DNA of 64,000 nt from Allopseudospirillum japonicum (lineage in GTDB: Bacteria > Pseudomonadota > Gammaproteobacteria > Pseudomonadales > Halomonadaceae). A program made the position numbers and the translations under genes. Under the pieces are notes generated by a model. The model made no database searches and had not been told where the DNA came from. It saw only the letters and a list, made by a program, of their open reading frames with translations. The DNA is taken from positions 124,001 through 188,000 of the forward strand of contig NZ_FNYH01000002.1 in assembly GCF_900108915.1 (NCBI RefSeq). Reading direction: 5' to 3'. Position 1 is the first letter of the stretch, and every line of letters starts with the position of its first letter. Below are positions 49,019 to 57,865 of this stretch, one piece after another.

Positions 49019-52000
49019 ATGGTGAAATTCAGCCGCTGGCGTCAACATGCCCCAGGTATCCTTTCTTTACGCCTTGCAAAACAAGCATTCTTACTCTCTT
49101 TGTTACTCGGGTTTGCGATTAGTGTTTTTAAAACAGCACACGAATATTATTTAAAGCACGGCTATTTACAAAATATCATGGCGCAGCGCGTGCTTGCAGC
49201 AACGCCAGCAGCGACTCAAGCAGCCTATAGTTTGGATGCGACTGTAGCACAACAAATCTTAGAAGGCGAAATGCTGCGTCCCCTACTTAAATTAAAATAT
49301 GCTGCGATTTTAACTGATCGTGGAGAGATCCTTGCAGAACGTCATCATCCAATCAATAACGAATTTGATTATGCCGGATTACAAGAAATTACAGCGATTC
49401 CTTTTGGTGGTGTTTATCAAATTAAAAGTGAGTTAAAACTCACTTCTTTCACACAAGAACCTGTAGGTTTGCTCTTATTAGAATTTGACTTACATAAAGA
49501 AGGTTATCAGCTGCTCTTAGGGTTTTTACAAAACCTAATCGGCATGTCAGTAGCAGCGATTTTGCTTGGGTTAACCTTAGTTATTCTATTTAGATATACG
49601 CTAACGGCTCCTTTAGAAGCCCTTGCTTCTCAAGTTGAAGATATCGATTTGGACTCAGCACAAGCACCGCATTTACCCATGCCAGCCGGTCACAGGCGTG
49701 ATGAATTAGGGCAAATTATTATTGCGCTTAATCAGATGTTAACACGATTGCATGCAGGCGAGCGTGTCCGTTTAAAATTATCACGTGCTGTAGAACAAAG
49801 CCCAGTCTCTATTCTTATTACAGATACTTACGGAAAAATAGAGTATGTCAATCGCCGTTTATTAGAAACTTGCGGCTATCGCCAAGAAGAGTTAATTGGT
49901 GCCACACCTAGTTTATTAAAGTCAGGGTTGACACCAACAAGCGTTTTTCAAGAGATGTGGACATGCGTTGCGCAAGGTCAATCTTGGCAGGGAGAGTTTT
50001 GCAATCGTAAGAAAAATGGTGATTTATACTGGGACGATGCACATATTGTACCGGTTGTTGATGCACAAGGAGAAATTATTAACTTTGTTGGCGTACAGCA
50101 AGATATTAGTGAGCGTAAACAAGCAGATGAAAGACGACGTTTATTTACCAGTGTTTTTACACATACCCATGATGGAATTTTAATTACAGATACTCAAGGA
50201 TGTATTGTTGAAGTCAATGAAGCTTTTACTCGCTTAACAGGTTACACCCGTGAAGAAGCTTTAGGGCAACGTCCAAGTATTTTGCATTCTGGCAAGCAAG
50301 ATAGTTATTTTTATGAGCAAATGTGGAGCACGCTAAAAGCAAAAGGCTTTTGGCGGGGTGAGCTTTGGAATCGGCGTAAAGATGGTTATTTATTTGCAGA
50401 AATGCTGACAATTAGTGCAGTACGTAATACACATGGGGACACAACACATTATGTTGCTTTGTTTTCAGATATTACTGAACTAAAACACAGCCAACAGCGT
50501 TTAGAGCATCTCGCTTATCATGATGGTTTAACGCATTTGCCTAATCGAACCTTGCTAGCAGAACGTATGCAGCAAGCGATGGCGCAAGCACAACGTCATC
50601 AAAATCTCTTAGCTATTGCCTATCTAGATTTAGATGGATTTAAACCTATTAATGATAAATATGGGCATAAAGTAGGTGATCGTTTATTAGTAGAAGTATC
50701 GCAAAGATTGCTAGCGCTATTAAATGTTGGTGATACAGTTGCACGCATGGGCGGAGATGAATTCGCACTTTTATTAACAGACATAAAAAGTTATGAGCAA
50801 ATGCAACAACGTATTCAAGAAGTCCTCGCTTGTATAGCAGCTTCTTATATGTTAGAGCAGGTGCCAGCACCTTTAATTCTGTCTGCAAGTATTGGAGTGA
50901 CTTTATTTCCACAAGATGGTTCAGATCCAGATACTTTATTACGCCATGCAGATCAAGCTATGTATACTGCCAAGCAAGCAGGGCGTAATGGCTACCATGT
51001 GTTTGATACGGAATCCGACCGTCAAGCCAAAGTGAAACGCGATAACTTAACACGGATGCAAGCGGCATTAGATCAGCAAGAATTTTGTTTATTTTATCAA
51101 CCTAAAGTTGATATGCGCACAGGAGAAGTTTTAGGTGCTGAAGCCTTGATTCGTTGGCAGCATCCGCAAGAAGGTATTTTAGCACCCGGACGTTTTTTAC
51201 CTGCAATTGAAGATACAGATTTAATTTGTGATCTAGGTCGTTGGGTATTAAAGGATGCTTTGCAACAACTGGATCTATGGCGGCAGCAGGGATTAAACTT
51301 ACATGTAAGTATTAATATTGCAGCGCGCCAATTACAACAAAAAGATTTTGTCGATTATATCCGTAATTTATTAATGCAGTATCCGTATTTGGCGCCAAAT
51401 CAACTGGAATTAGAAATTCTAGAAACGGCTGCGTTAGATGATATGTCCCATGCACACCGTGTGATCGAAGCTTGTCAGGAATTAGGGATTCGTTTTGCTT
51501 TAGATGATTTTGGTACTGGATACTCTTCTTTAACATATTTCCGGCGTTTACCTGCAGAAGTTTTAAAAATTGATCAGTCTTTTGTACGTGATATGTTAGA
51601 AGACCCAGATGATTTAGCGATAGTTGAAGGGATTTTAGGATTAAGTAATGCTTTTAGACGTAAAGTGGTTGCAGAAGGCATAGAGACCGAAGCACACGGG
51701 CTAATGCTCTTGCGCCTTGGCTGCAATTGGGGGCAAGGTTATGGCATTGCACGTCCTATGCCTGCTGTGGAGCTGCCTGCATGGATTGCAAGTTATCAGC
51801 AACCCTTGAGTTGGCGTGATAATGCGCATCTAGTGTGGAAGCGTGAAGATTACCCCTTGCTTTCGGTTGAGGTGGAACATAGACGTTGGGTTAATGATTT
51901 GATTGCGGCTTTGGAAAATCCAGAACGTCGTGCACCACCTTCCCCTGGGGATGCCCTTGCGTGTCGTTTTGGGCGTTGGTATACGGGAGAAGGACGTTGG

Positions 52001-52228
52001 CGGTATCAAAGTTTGCCTGCTTACAAAGAGGTTGGTCCTTTGCATGAGAACCTTCATGTGACGGCGGGAGAGCTTCTCGAATTACGCCGTGCCGGCCGCT
52101 TAGATGCACAACAGATACAAGCGAGTGTGCAAGAGCTAAGAAATATACAAAAACGTTTGTTGATTGCCTTAGCCCGTTTGCAATTAGAAGCAGCACAACA
52201 AATTAATCTGCCTGCGGAGCTGAGTTGA
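49019..52228 (+). CDS. Membrane GGDEF-EAL c-di-GMP enzyme with PAS domains and C-terminal CZB zinc domain
   Basis: A 1069-aa protein from ATG 49019 (AAGGAG nine bases upstream). Order: membrane segment (22-38), periplasmic region of about 125 residues, second membrane segment (about 165-190), HAMP-like linker, two PAS domains (about 255-370 and 375-495), GGDEF with intact GGDEF at 578-582, EAL with E708-A-L and DDFGTGYSS, and a C-terminal CZB domain. The CZB ligands are visible: His954 (HRRW), Cys982 (CRFGRW), His1009 and His1013 (LHENLH), the 3His-1Cys zinc set. CZB is known at the N-terminus of E. coli DgcZ and at the C-terminus of chemoreceptors. The protein could make or degrade c-di-GMP. 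Its end overlaps the convergent acyltransferase gene by 26 bp. Confidence 0.9.
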   Translation: MVKFSRWRQHAPGILSLRLAKQAFLLSLLLGFAISVFKTAHEYYLKHGYLQNIMAQRVLAATPAATQAAYSLDATVAQQILEGEMLRPLLKLKYAAILTDRGEILAERHHPINNEFDYAGLQEITAIPFGGVYQIKSELKLTSFTQEPVGLLLLEFDLHKEGYQLLLGFLQNLIGMSVAAILLGLTLVILFRYTLTAPLEALASQVEDIDLDSAQAPHLPMPAGHRRDELGQIIIALNQMLTRLHAGERVRLKLSRAVEQSPVSILITDTYGKIEYVNRRLLETCGYRQEELIGATPSLLKSGLTPTSVFQEMWTCVAQGQSWQGEFCNRKKNGDLYWDDAHIVPVVDAQGEIINFVGVQQDISERKQADERRRLFTSVFTHTHDGILITDTQGCIVEVNEAFTRLTGYTREEALGQRPSILHSGKQDSYFYEQMWSTLKAKGFWRGELWNRRKDGYLFAEMLTISAVRNTHGDTTHYVALFSDITELKHSQQRLEHLAYHDGLTHLPNRTLLAERMQQAMAQAQRHQNLLAIAYLDLDGFKPINDKYGHKVGDRLLVEVSQRLLALLNVGDTVARMGGDEFALLLTDIKSYEQMQQRIQEVLACIAASYMLEQVPAPLILSASIGVTLFPQDGSDPDTLLRHADQAMYTAKQAGRNGYHVFDTESDRQAKVKRDNLTRMQAALDQQEFCLFYQPKVDMRTGEVLGAEALIRWQHPQEGILAPGRFLPAIEDTDLICDLGRWVLKDALQQLDLWRQQGLNLHVSINIAARQLQQKDFVDYIRNLLMQYPYLAPNQLELEILETAALDDMSHAHRVIEACQELGIRFALDDFGTGYSSLTYFRRLPAEVLKIDQSFVRDMLEDPDDLAIVEGILGLSNAFRRKVVAEGIETEAHGLMLLRLGCNWGQGYGIARPMPAVELPAWIASYQQPLSWRDNAHLVWKREDYPLLSVEVEHRRWVNDLIAALENPERRAPPSPGDALACRFGRWYTGEGRWRYQSLPAYKEVGPLHENLHVTAGELLELRRAGRLDAQQIQASVQELRNIQKRLLIALARLQLEAAQQINLPAELS

Positions 52229-53930
52229 TATAACGTTCACGCTTTTTCACTTTAATGGTTTGAATATCGACTAACACTAACCCATCAATACAATAGCCAA
52301 AAGCAGCATCGACACTAAAATCTAAAAAGTGTACACCACCATCCTCGCATAATTCTGTATATTGCTTATATAAAGTTGGGATGGTGACACCCATTTGGTC
52401 TAGCTGATGGCGTAAGGTGTAAAAGTCTTCTCTTGGATGCTTTAAATTAAAATAGGTTGTAATTTCTTGTTGATGCTCTAGCTGGATAAGGTAAGGCGCC
52501 CTTGCTTTAGCATAAAGTGTGTTTTTCTTATAATAATGACGATAGTAACTTACGAGTAGATCCTTGGCCATCTGTGGGTAGGTATTGCTTAAGGTAACTG
52601 GGCCAAACATATAGCGAATATGAGGGTTTTTTCTTAAGTAGGCGCCAATACCAAACCATAAATAATCTAGACTGCGGCGGCCCCAATATTTAGGCTGAAC
52701 AAAACTACGCCCTAGTTCAATGCTTTGATTTAATATAGGTAAAAAATTATCGTTCAGCTCAAATAAGCTATGAGTGTATAAAGCGTTTACTCCTTTTTTT
52801 TGAATTAAATTTTTCACTTCTGCAATACGATAGGCACCAACAATTTCTAATTCTTCCTCATCCCATAAAATCAAATGTCGATAATCAACATCATATTCAT
52901 CAAGGTCACGCTTACTTCCTGTCCCCTCACCAACACGACGAAATGCAATTTCTCGTAAACGTCCTAATTCGCGCATCACACTAGAGCTTGGTTGGTAATC
53001 GAACAAGTAAATCTGTTTACCATCTTGGGTCATACCTAAAGATTCTGCTTGCTTGAGCTCTTTACGCAACATTTGTCGATCTTCTGGATGCGCAATTGAT
53101 TTTTCGGTAATAAATAGAGGTTTGCGACTTCGATTGAGGCGATAAACATGCTTACGTAATAATTTAATTTTAGTTTTAAGTGGAATACCTTCTAAATCGA
53201 AACGATGTAAGGGAATCAACTCACCAATACGAATAGGAATGCTCGCTTTATGCTGCTTAAACATTTCTCGTGCAAGGAGGAGGAGTCCCAGCGGTCGATG
53301 AAAAAAAGAGAAAAAGTAAAAACACCATGAATTTTTGCCACCAATAAAAACAGGTAAAATAGGCGTATTGGTTTTACGTGCAAAATGGACGAAGCCAGAA
53401 AGCCAAGGGCCATCTTTTATACCCGTGGCGCTTGCACGTGAGACCTCGCCAGCAGGAAATAATATGACAGCTTCATCGGCTGTTAGTGCATCTAAGACGC
53501 GTGCCATGCTTTGCCGGTAATCTGTTCTCGTGAGGTTATCAATAGGCAATAAATGCGCTTGTAATGGAGAAAAATGCATCAAAATATCATTAGCAATAAT
53601 TTTGACATCTTGGCGAACTTCACCGACTAATTTAAGTAAAGCAAGACCATCAAGAGAACCTAAAGGGTGATTGGCAACAATGAGAACTCGGCCTTGAGTA
53701 GGAATATTTTCTTTTTCTCTCTGGCTAACTAAATAATTAAATTGAAAGTATTCCAAGACCTTATCAATAAATTCAAAGCCTTGGCTAGGGGCTTCTTGTT
53801 GTAAAAAGCGATTAATTTCTACTTCTCGAATTAAATGGCGCAATATGGCTAGGAGAGGTCGACGCAAAATCGCTGGATAGGTTACAAATTTTGGGTATTT
53901 CTGGGTGATAAGATCTTGGATATCAATCAC
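52203..53930 (-). CDS. Probable bifunctional ornithine-lipid acyltransferase (OlsF-like)
   Basis: A 575-aa protein with two acyltransferase halves. The N-terminal half is of PlsC type, with NHPLGSLDG (residues 87-95, an HX5D form of the usual HX4D box), FPAGEVSRA and ILPVFIGGKN. The C-terminal half is GNAT-like (LRKELKQAESLGMTQDGKQI through ELGRSFVQPKYWGRRSLDYL), similar to OlsB/hemolysin-type N-acyltransferases. This fusion matches OlsF, which makes ornithine lipids in Serratia and other bacteria. The membrane lipid product is inferred from the fusion; activity is not shown by sequence. Confidence 0.75.
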   Translation of the reverse strand: MIDIQDLITQKYPKFVTYPAILRRPLLAILRHLIREVEINRFLQQEAPSQGFEFIDKVLEYFQFNYLVSQREKENIPTQGRVLIVANHPLGSLDGLALLKLVGEVRQDVKIIANDILMHFSPLQAHLLPIDNLTRTDYRQSMARVLDALTADEAVILFPAGEVSRASATGIKDGPWLSGFVHFARKTNTPILPVFIGGKNSWCFYFFSFFHRPLGLLLLAREMFKQHKASIPIRIGELIPLHRFDLEGIPLKTKIKLLRKHVYRLNRSRKPLFITEKSIAHPEDRQMLRKELKQAESLGMTQDGKQIYLFDYQPSSSVMRELGRLREIAFRRVGEGTGSKRDLDEYDVDYRHLILWDEEELEIVGAYRIAEVKNLIQKKGVNALYTHSLFELNDNFLPILNQSIELGRSFVQPKYWGRRSLDYLWFGIGAYLRKNPHIRYMFGPVTLSNTYPQMAKDLLVSYYRHYYKKNTLYAKARAPYLIQLEHQQEITTYFNLKHPREDFYTLRHQLDQMGVTIPTLYKQYTELCEDGGVHFLDFSVDAAFGYCIDGLVLVDIQTIKVKKRERYINSAPQAD

Positions 53931-54027
53931 TGTTTTACCATCCTAGCTCAAAGACATGTAAGCTAAGACGCTAAAACAGCCAAATGACACGCCCGCGACA
54001 AGTGGAAGGCGTTTTGATGACTAGCGC

Positions 54028-55074
54028 TTATGTGGCCAATAAAGTATCGACGATATAAGACCAATTCAGATTAAACGTCTCTATGTGTGCACGTCCTGCG
54101 AGCCCTTCTTGAGTGAGCTGTTGTAAATCTAAATCTGCAAGGGCCTGTGCTAAGGTTTCAACATCTGCCTGTGCGCAAATACGCCCAGTGATGCCGGCTT
54201 GTACGAACTCTAGAGGACCGCCAGCATCTGCAAAGATGAAGACACTTTTGCTAGCAAGCATGGCTTCGATAGTGACATAACCATAATCTTCATCATAAAC
54301 CCCGTTATAAACTAGCCCAGCTTGTGCATAGAGTTTGAGTTTTTCTTGCTCACTGACGCGACCTAAAAAGTGGATTTTATCGGTAAGCCCTTGGGCTTGT
54401 ACCCAGGCTTTACAAGCTTGCCCATACGCGCTCGTATCTGGGCCGATAAAAATCAGTTGCCAATCTTTAGGTGCCCCTTGTTGCCAAGCTTGGAGTAAAA
54501 GTTCTTGGCGTTTCAGTGGGTCCATGCGTCCAGGAGCTAGTACATATTTTTGCGCCGGCTCACAATAAAAATCAGTCTGATTTTGCGGCGGGGGATAAAG
54601 CACTTGCGCACTGAGTTGATTATAACGCCACAAACGCTGTGCTACGGTTTCTGCAATTGCAAATAAACCCTGATGGGCTTGTAAGGCTTGACGATCACGA
54701 CGCCAGATTTCATGTGCAATGGCTTGGCCTTGGGCATTGGTGTGCAAATCGCTATAAGGGCCAGCGTATAAATCGTAGGCCTGCCGATGTTGATGTAAAA
54801 CCCAAGCGGTTTTATGGGGATGCTGCACCAACCACAAAGGGAATTTGAGGGTAATCACACGATCAATCTCACGTCCATTGGCACTGGTGAGATCTAGCAA
54901 AGAAGCGGCCTGCATTTGATCTAATAATTGTTCGCTGGGATACCATTTAAACGGCAAAGTCACAATTTCTGCTTCATGCCCGCGCGTTTTAAAGGCTTGG
55001 CAAAGTTCTTGGGCCAAAATTTCTGCACCCCCTTGCTCAAAGGGTACCTGAGTATTTGCAATAGCAATACGCAT
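54028..55074 (-). CDS. GT4-family glycosyltransferase, second of tandem pair
   Basis: A 348-aa GT-B glycosyltransferase. The N-terminus MRIAIANTQVPFEQGGAE has the Gly-rich loop; the C-terminal half has the nucleotide-sugar EX7E motif within EDYGYVTIEA, and DAGGPLEFV. It is clearly paralogous to the next gene upstream (55085-56122), sharing HQHRQAYDLY-type and DEDYGY blocks, so the pair arose by duplication. It is the last gene of a minus-strand operon with the DUF4214-methyltransferase. The sugar and acceptor are unknown. Confidence 0.88.
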   Translation of the reverse strand: MRIAIANTQVPFEQGGAEILAQELCQAFKTRGHEAEIVTLPFKWYPSEQLLDQMQAASLLDLTSANGREIDRVITLKFPLWLVQHPHKTAWVLHQHRQAYDLYAGPYSDLHTNAQGQAIAHEIWRRDRQALQAHQGLFAIAETVAQRLWRYNQLSAQVLYPPPQNQTDFYCEPAQKYVLAPGRMDPLKRQELLLQAWQQGAPKDWQLIFIGPDTSAYGQACKAWVQAQGLTDKIHFLGRVSEQEKLKLYAQAGLVYNGVYDEDYGYVTIEAMLASKSVFIFADAGGPLEFVQAGITGRICAQADVETLAQALADLDLQQLTQEGLAGRAHIETFNLNWSYIVDTLLAT

Positions 55075-55084
55075 GGGATTTTCC

Positions 55085-56122
55085 TTACTGAATCAGTTCA
55101 AATAGCACTTTATCCCAACTGAGATGTAACGCTTGATACATTTCATAGCCCTGTTGGCCTAAACGGGTGCACCAACTTGGATTGGCTTGGACTTGTGCCA
55201 ATGCAAGAGCTAAGGCGTGCGCCTCTGGCGGACAAATCCAACCATTGACTTGGTGTTGGATAAATTCCAGTGGTCCGCCAGAATCGCTGCAAGTAATCAC
55301 AGGCTTGGCCGCCCCGAGAGCTTCTAAAGTGATATACCCATAATCTTCATCATAGGGGGCAAAATAGACTGCACTGGCATGGGCATAATGGGACAGCATT
55401 TCAGCTTGTGAGAGTTCACCGACCAGTTTGACCTTATCTTGCAAATCATGCTTTTCAATTAATTCAGCAAGTGCCTTGGCTTGGGTACCTGTACCCGCAA
55501 TACGAATTTGCGGTGGATGAGGGACTTGCGCAGCTGCTTCGATCAGGAGGGCTTGACGCTTGAGGGGTTCTAAACGGCTCGGCGCAAAAATAAAGCCTTC
55601 ACTGGGCGCTGTGTATAAAGCGTCTGCTAAAGGGGAAGGATGATAAATGGGGCTGGCATCTAAACCGCAACTGGTTTGTAAACGCTGGCTCACATTTTTG
55701 GAAATCGTAAATAGGTGTAAGCATTGCTTGAGGGCTTGCTGGTCCCAAGTTTCAATTTGCTGTTTTAATTCAATCTCTTGGGTGCTCGGTTGGGGATAGA
55801 GCTGCTCCCACAGATCATACACAGGGCGATGCTGATGTAGGATCCAACCGACTTTGACAGGATGCTGCAAATACCAAGCGGGAAATTTTAGGCAAATCAC
55901 CATATCCGGATCGACCCCATTGAGTTGGGTAAAATCCATCTGTGCCCAAGCGTGCATTTGCTGTTGCATTTTTGGTGCATCTGTATAACTAAAAGGCAGG
56001 GTAATAAGGTCTGCCTGATAACCTGAATGACGGCAAGCTTGTAATAGCCCTTGTGCTAAATATTCCGCGCCACCTTGTACAAAAGGAACTTGTACACTGG
56101 CAATGGCTAGGCGTCGGATCAT
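55085..56122 (-). CDS. GT4-family glycosyltransferase, first of tandem pair
   Basis: A 345-aa GT-B enzyme with N-terminal RRLAIASVQVPFVQGGAEYL, the EX7E motif in EDYGYITLEALGAAKPVI, and CSDSGGPLEF. No signal or membrane segment is seen, so it acts in the cytoplasm. Its start overlaps the stop of the methyltransferase gene by 4 bp (ATGA), which indicates translational coupling and shared function. The acceptor is unknown; the RTX/DUF4214 proteins encoded divergently are candidates. Confidence 0.88.
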   Translation of the reverse strand: MIRRLAIASVQVPFVQGGAEYLAQGLLQACRHSGYQADLITLPFSYTDAPKMQQQMHAWAQMDFTQLNGVDPDMVICLKFPAWYLQHPVKVGWILHQHRPVYDLWEQLYPQPSTQEIELKQQIETWDQQALKQCLHLFTISKNVSQRLQTSCGLDASPIYHPSPLADALYTAPSEGFIFAPSRLEPLKRQALLIEAAAQVPHPPQIRIAGTGTQAKALAELIEKHDLQDKVKLVGELSQAEMLSHYAHASAVYFAPYDEDYGYITLEALGAAKPVITCSDSGGPLEFIQHQVNGWICPPEAHALALALAQVQANPSWCTRLGQQGYEMYQALHLSWDKVLFELIQ

Positions 56123-57633
56123 GCTTGGGTATCCTCTAATATCTGGGCTTGTGATTGAGATTTACATGCATAGATTGCGTAATCTGTTGCCGTAGTAAAC
56201 CAATGTTCTGCTAACGGGCTGGTGTCCACTTCTTGGCGTGGGTTTAAACGGATAATTTGGGTTTGGGTAAAGCCGCGTGCCTGCAATAAAAATTCAAGGG
56301 TCAGCGGTGGAATTGGATTTTTATGGGTGGGATCTAAGTAAAAAGAGTAGGCACCCACGACGAGATTTTCAGGATTGGGTGTTTCTAAAATCAAGTAGCC
56401 TTGATCGGTCAAGGCATGCCAAGCAGCATCTATGAAGGTAATTAGGGTAGTGAACTCAAGGTGCTCGGCAATATGAAAGCCAGTAACCACATCCAAGCTT
56501 GCTGCTGGCTGTGTTTGTAGCCATTGAATCCCATCAGCAAGTACCCCTGTCAAGCCTTGATCTTGCAAGCTCTGCACCATACTCGCATTCATATCGACAC
56601 CAATAACTTGATGTCCAGCAGCTTGGCATTGAGCAACCCATTCCCCACGGCCACATCCTATATCCGCAATTCTTAAACTGGTTTGCTGGCTTTTTAGGTT
56701 GTCAATATGTTGCAAATGTATCTTCAGGTGCTGATGTACTGCTTGCTGAGAACCACGAAATTTATCTTCTAACGCAAGATATAAAGCATCTAGGGCCTGA
56801 GGTGTGGGATCTGTCTGTTGACTTGTGTGATGTGTTGTATTTTCTGTTTCTGTGCAAGCAGGGGCGCTTAAACCTTGGCGTAAGCTGGTGACCTGATAAG
56901 TAAGTCCATCGAGTTGACGCTTTAAGGCTTGTTGATCTTGAGCGCTCATTCGATCAATTTTTTGTTCTAAGTGGTCTCTCAGTTCAGCAATTTTCTGATT
57001 CAGCTGGTCTTGTACACTTTGTAAGTGTTCTTGCAAAGCACGCATGCTAATCTGGCGCATTAAATCCGTTTTTAAGCGCCCATGTTGCTGACGTTGTAAA
57101 GCCAAAGCTTGCATTAAAGCGTCTTGGTTCGCTTCTAGACTGGTTAAATATTGCAGCCAAGCCTCTTTATTTTGTGCACCAAGCGCGCGTTGGCGTTGTT
57201 GGGCGAGTTGACTTTTTTCAGTGATGCATACATGTAAATCAGGGGCTTGGGCTTCAGGGCTCCATAAACGTTTACGCTCCTGTAAGACCTGTAAACGTTC
57301 GATTTCAGCACGTGTTGCTGCCAGTTGTTGTGGCAAGCGCCAAAGTTGTAAAACACGTGCACAGGTGGCAACACCGGGTAATTTAAGGAGCTTGTGTTTA
57401 CGAATGTAGCCTTTTAATACTTTAGGTGGCTGTGGGTGCTGGGCTTTAAACTCAGCAGAGCTTGCCAAGGCAGCGAGAATGCGCCATTTGGGATAATGCC
57501 CTGAGCGTAAGGCGTGTAGATAATCTGCTAGACCTTGAGGATCGGGCTCGCGCCCAAGCAAGTGTAAATAAGCTTGAAGGATAAAATCTTCATCCTGATA
57601 GGAAAACAGACAAGTGAGGTCAAGATCCTGCAA
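56119..57633 (-). CDS. DUF4214 - coiled coil - SAM methyltransferase fusion
   Basis: A 504-aa cytoplasmic protein with three parts. Residues about 10-65 form one DUF4214 repeat (QAYLHLLGREPDPQGLADYL). About 100-260 is coiled coil rich in Gln and Leu. About 300-500 is a class I methyltransferase with motif I IADIGCGRGEW (Asp324) and the post-motif region HIAEHLEFTTLITFIDAAW and LETPNPENLVVG, resembling O-antigen and polysaccharide methyltransferases that may cap or modify glycans. DUF4214 also occurs in two proteins encoded next door (57866 and 59878). This gene leads the operon with two GT4 enzymes. Substrate unknown. Confidence 0.8.
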   Translation of the reverse strand: MQDLDLTCLFSYQDEDFILQAYLHLLGREPDPQGLADYLHALRSGHYPKWRILAALASSAEFKAQHPQPPKVLKGYIRKHKLLKLPGVATCARVLQLWRLPQQLAATRAEIERLQVLQERKRLWSPEAQAPDLHVCITEKSQLAQQRQRALGAQNKEAWLQYLTSLEANQDALMQALALQRQQHGRLKTDLMRQISMRALQEHLQSVQDQLNQKIAELRDHLEQKIDRMSAQDQQALKRQLDGLTYQVTSLRQGLSAPACTETENTTHHTSQQTDPTPQALDALYLALEDKFRGSQQAVHQHLKIHLQHIDNLKSQQTSLRIADIGCGRGEWVAQCQAAGHQVIGVDMNASMVQSLQDQGLTGVLADGIQWLQTQPAASLDVVTGFHIAEHLEFTTLITFIDAAWHALTDQGYLILETPNPENLVVGAYSFYLDPTHKNPIPPLTLEFLLQARGFTQTQIIRLNPRQEVDTSPLAEHWFTTATDYAIYACKSQSQAQILEDTQA

Positions 57634-57865
57634 GTTGAACTCCTTGGAGCCAGGGCAAGTGGAATAAATAAACGGATAAAAGAGCGGGCAATGTAGCAGA
57701 TTTTGTTATTGAAATCTGCCTTCAAGCCTTGTGCTTGCTTGCTAGTAGTGGATTTAGGTGTGAGAACCCGATTAGAATCTTGATTATTTTATTGAATTAA
57801 TTTGCAAACTTGCGGATTGACAACACATCATCATAGCAAGGCGCGTTAGTAAAGGAGACACCTCA

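Noticed and set aside
57817-57822. TTGACA before the RTX gene as a -35 box
   Set aside because: No acceptable -10 hexamer at 15-19 bp spacing.
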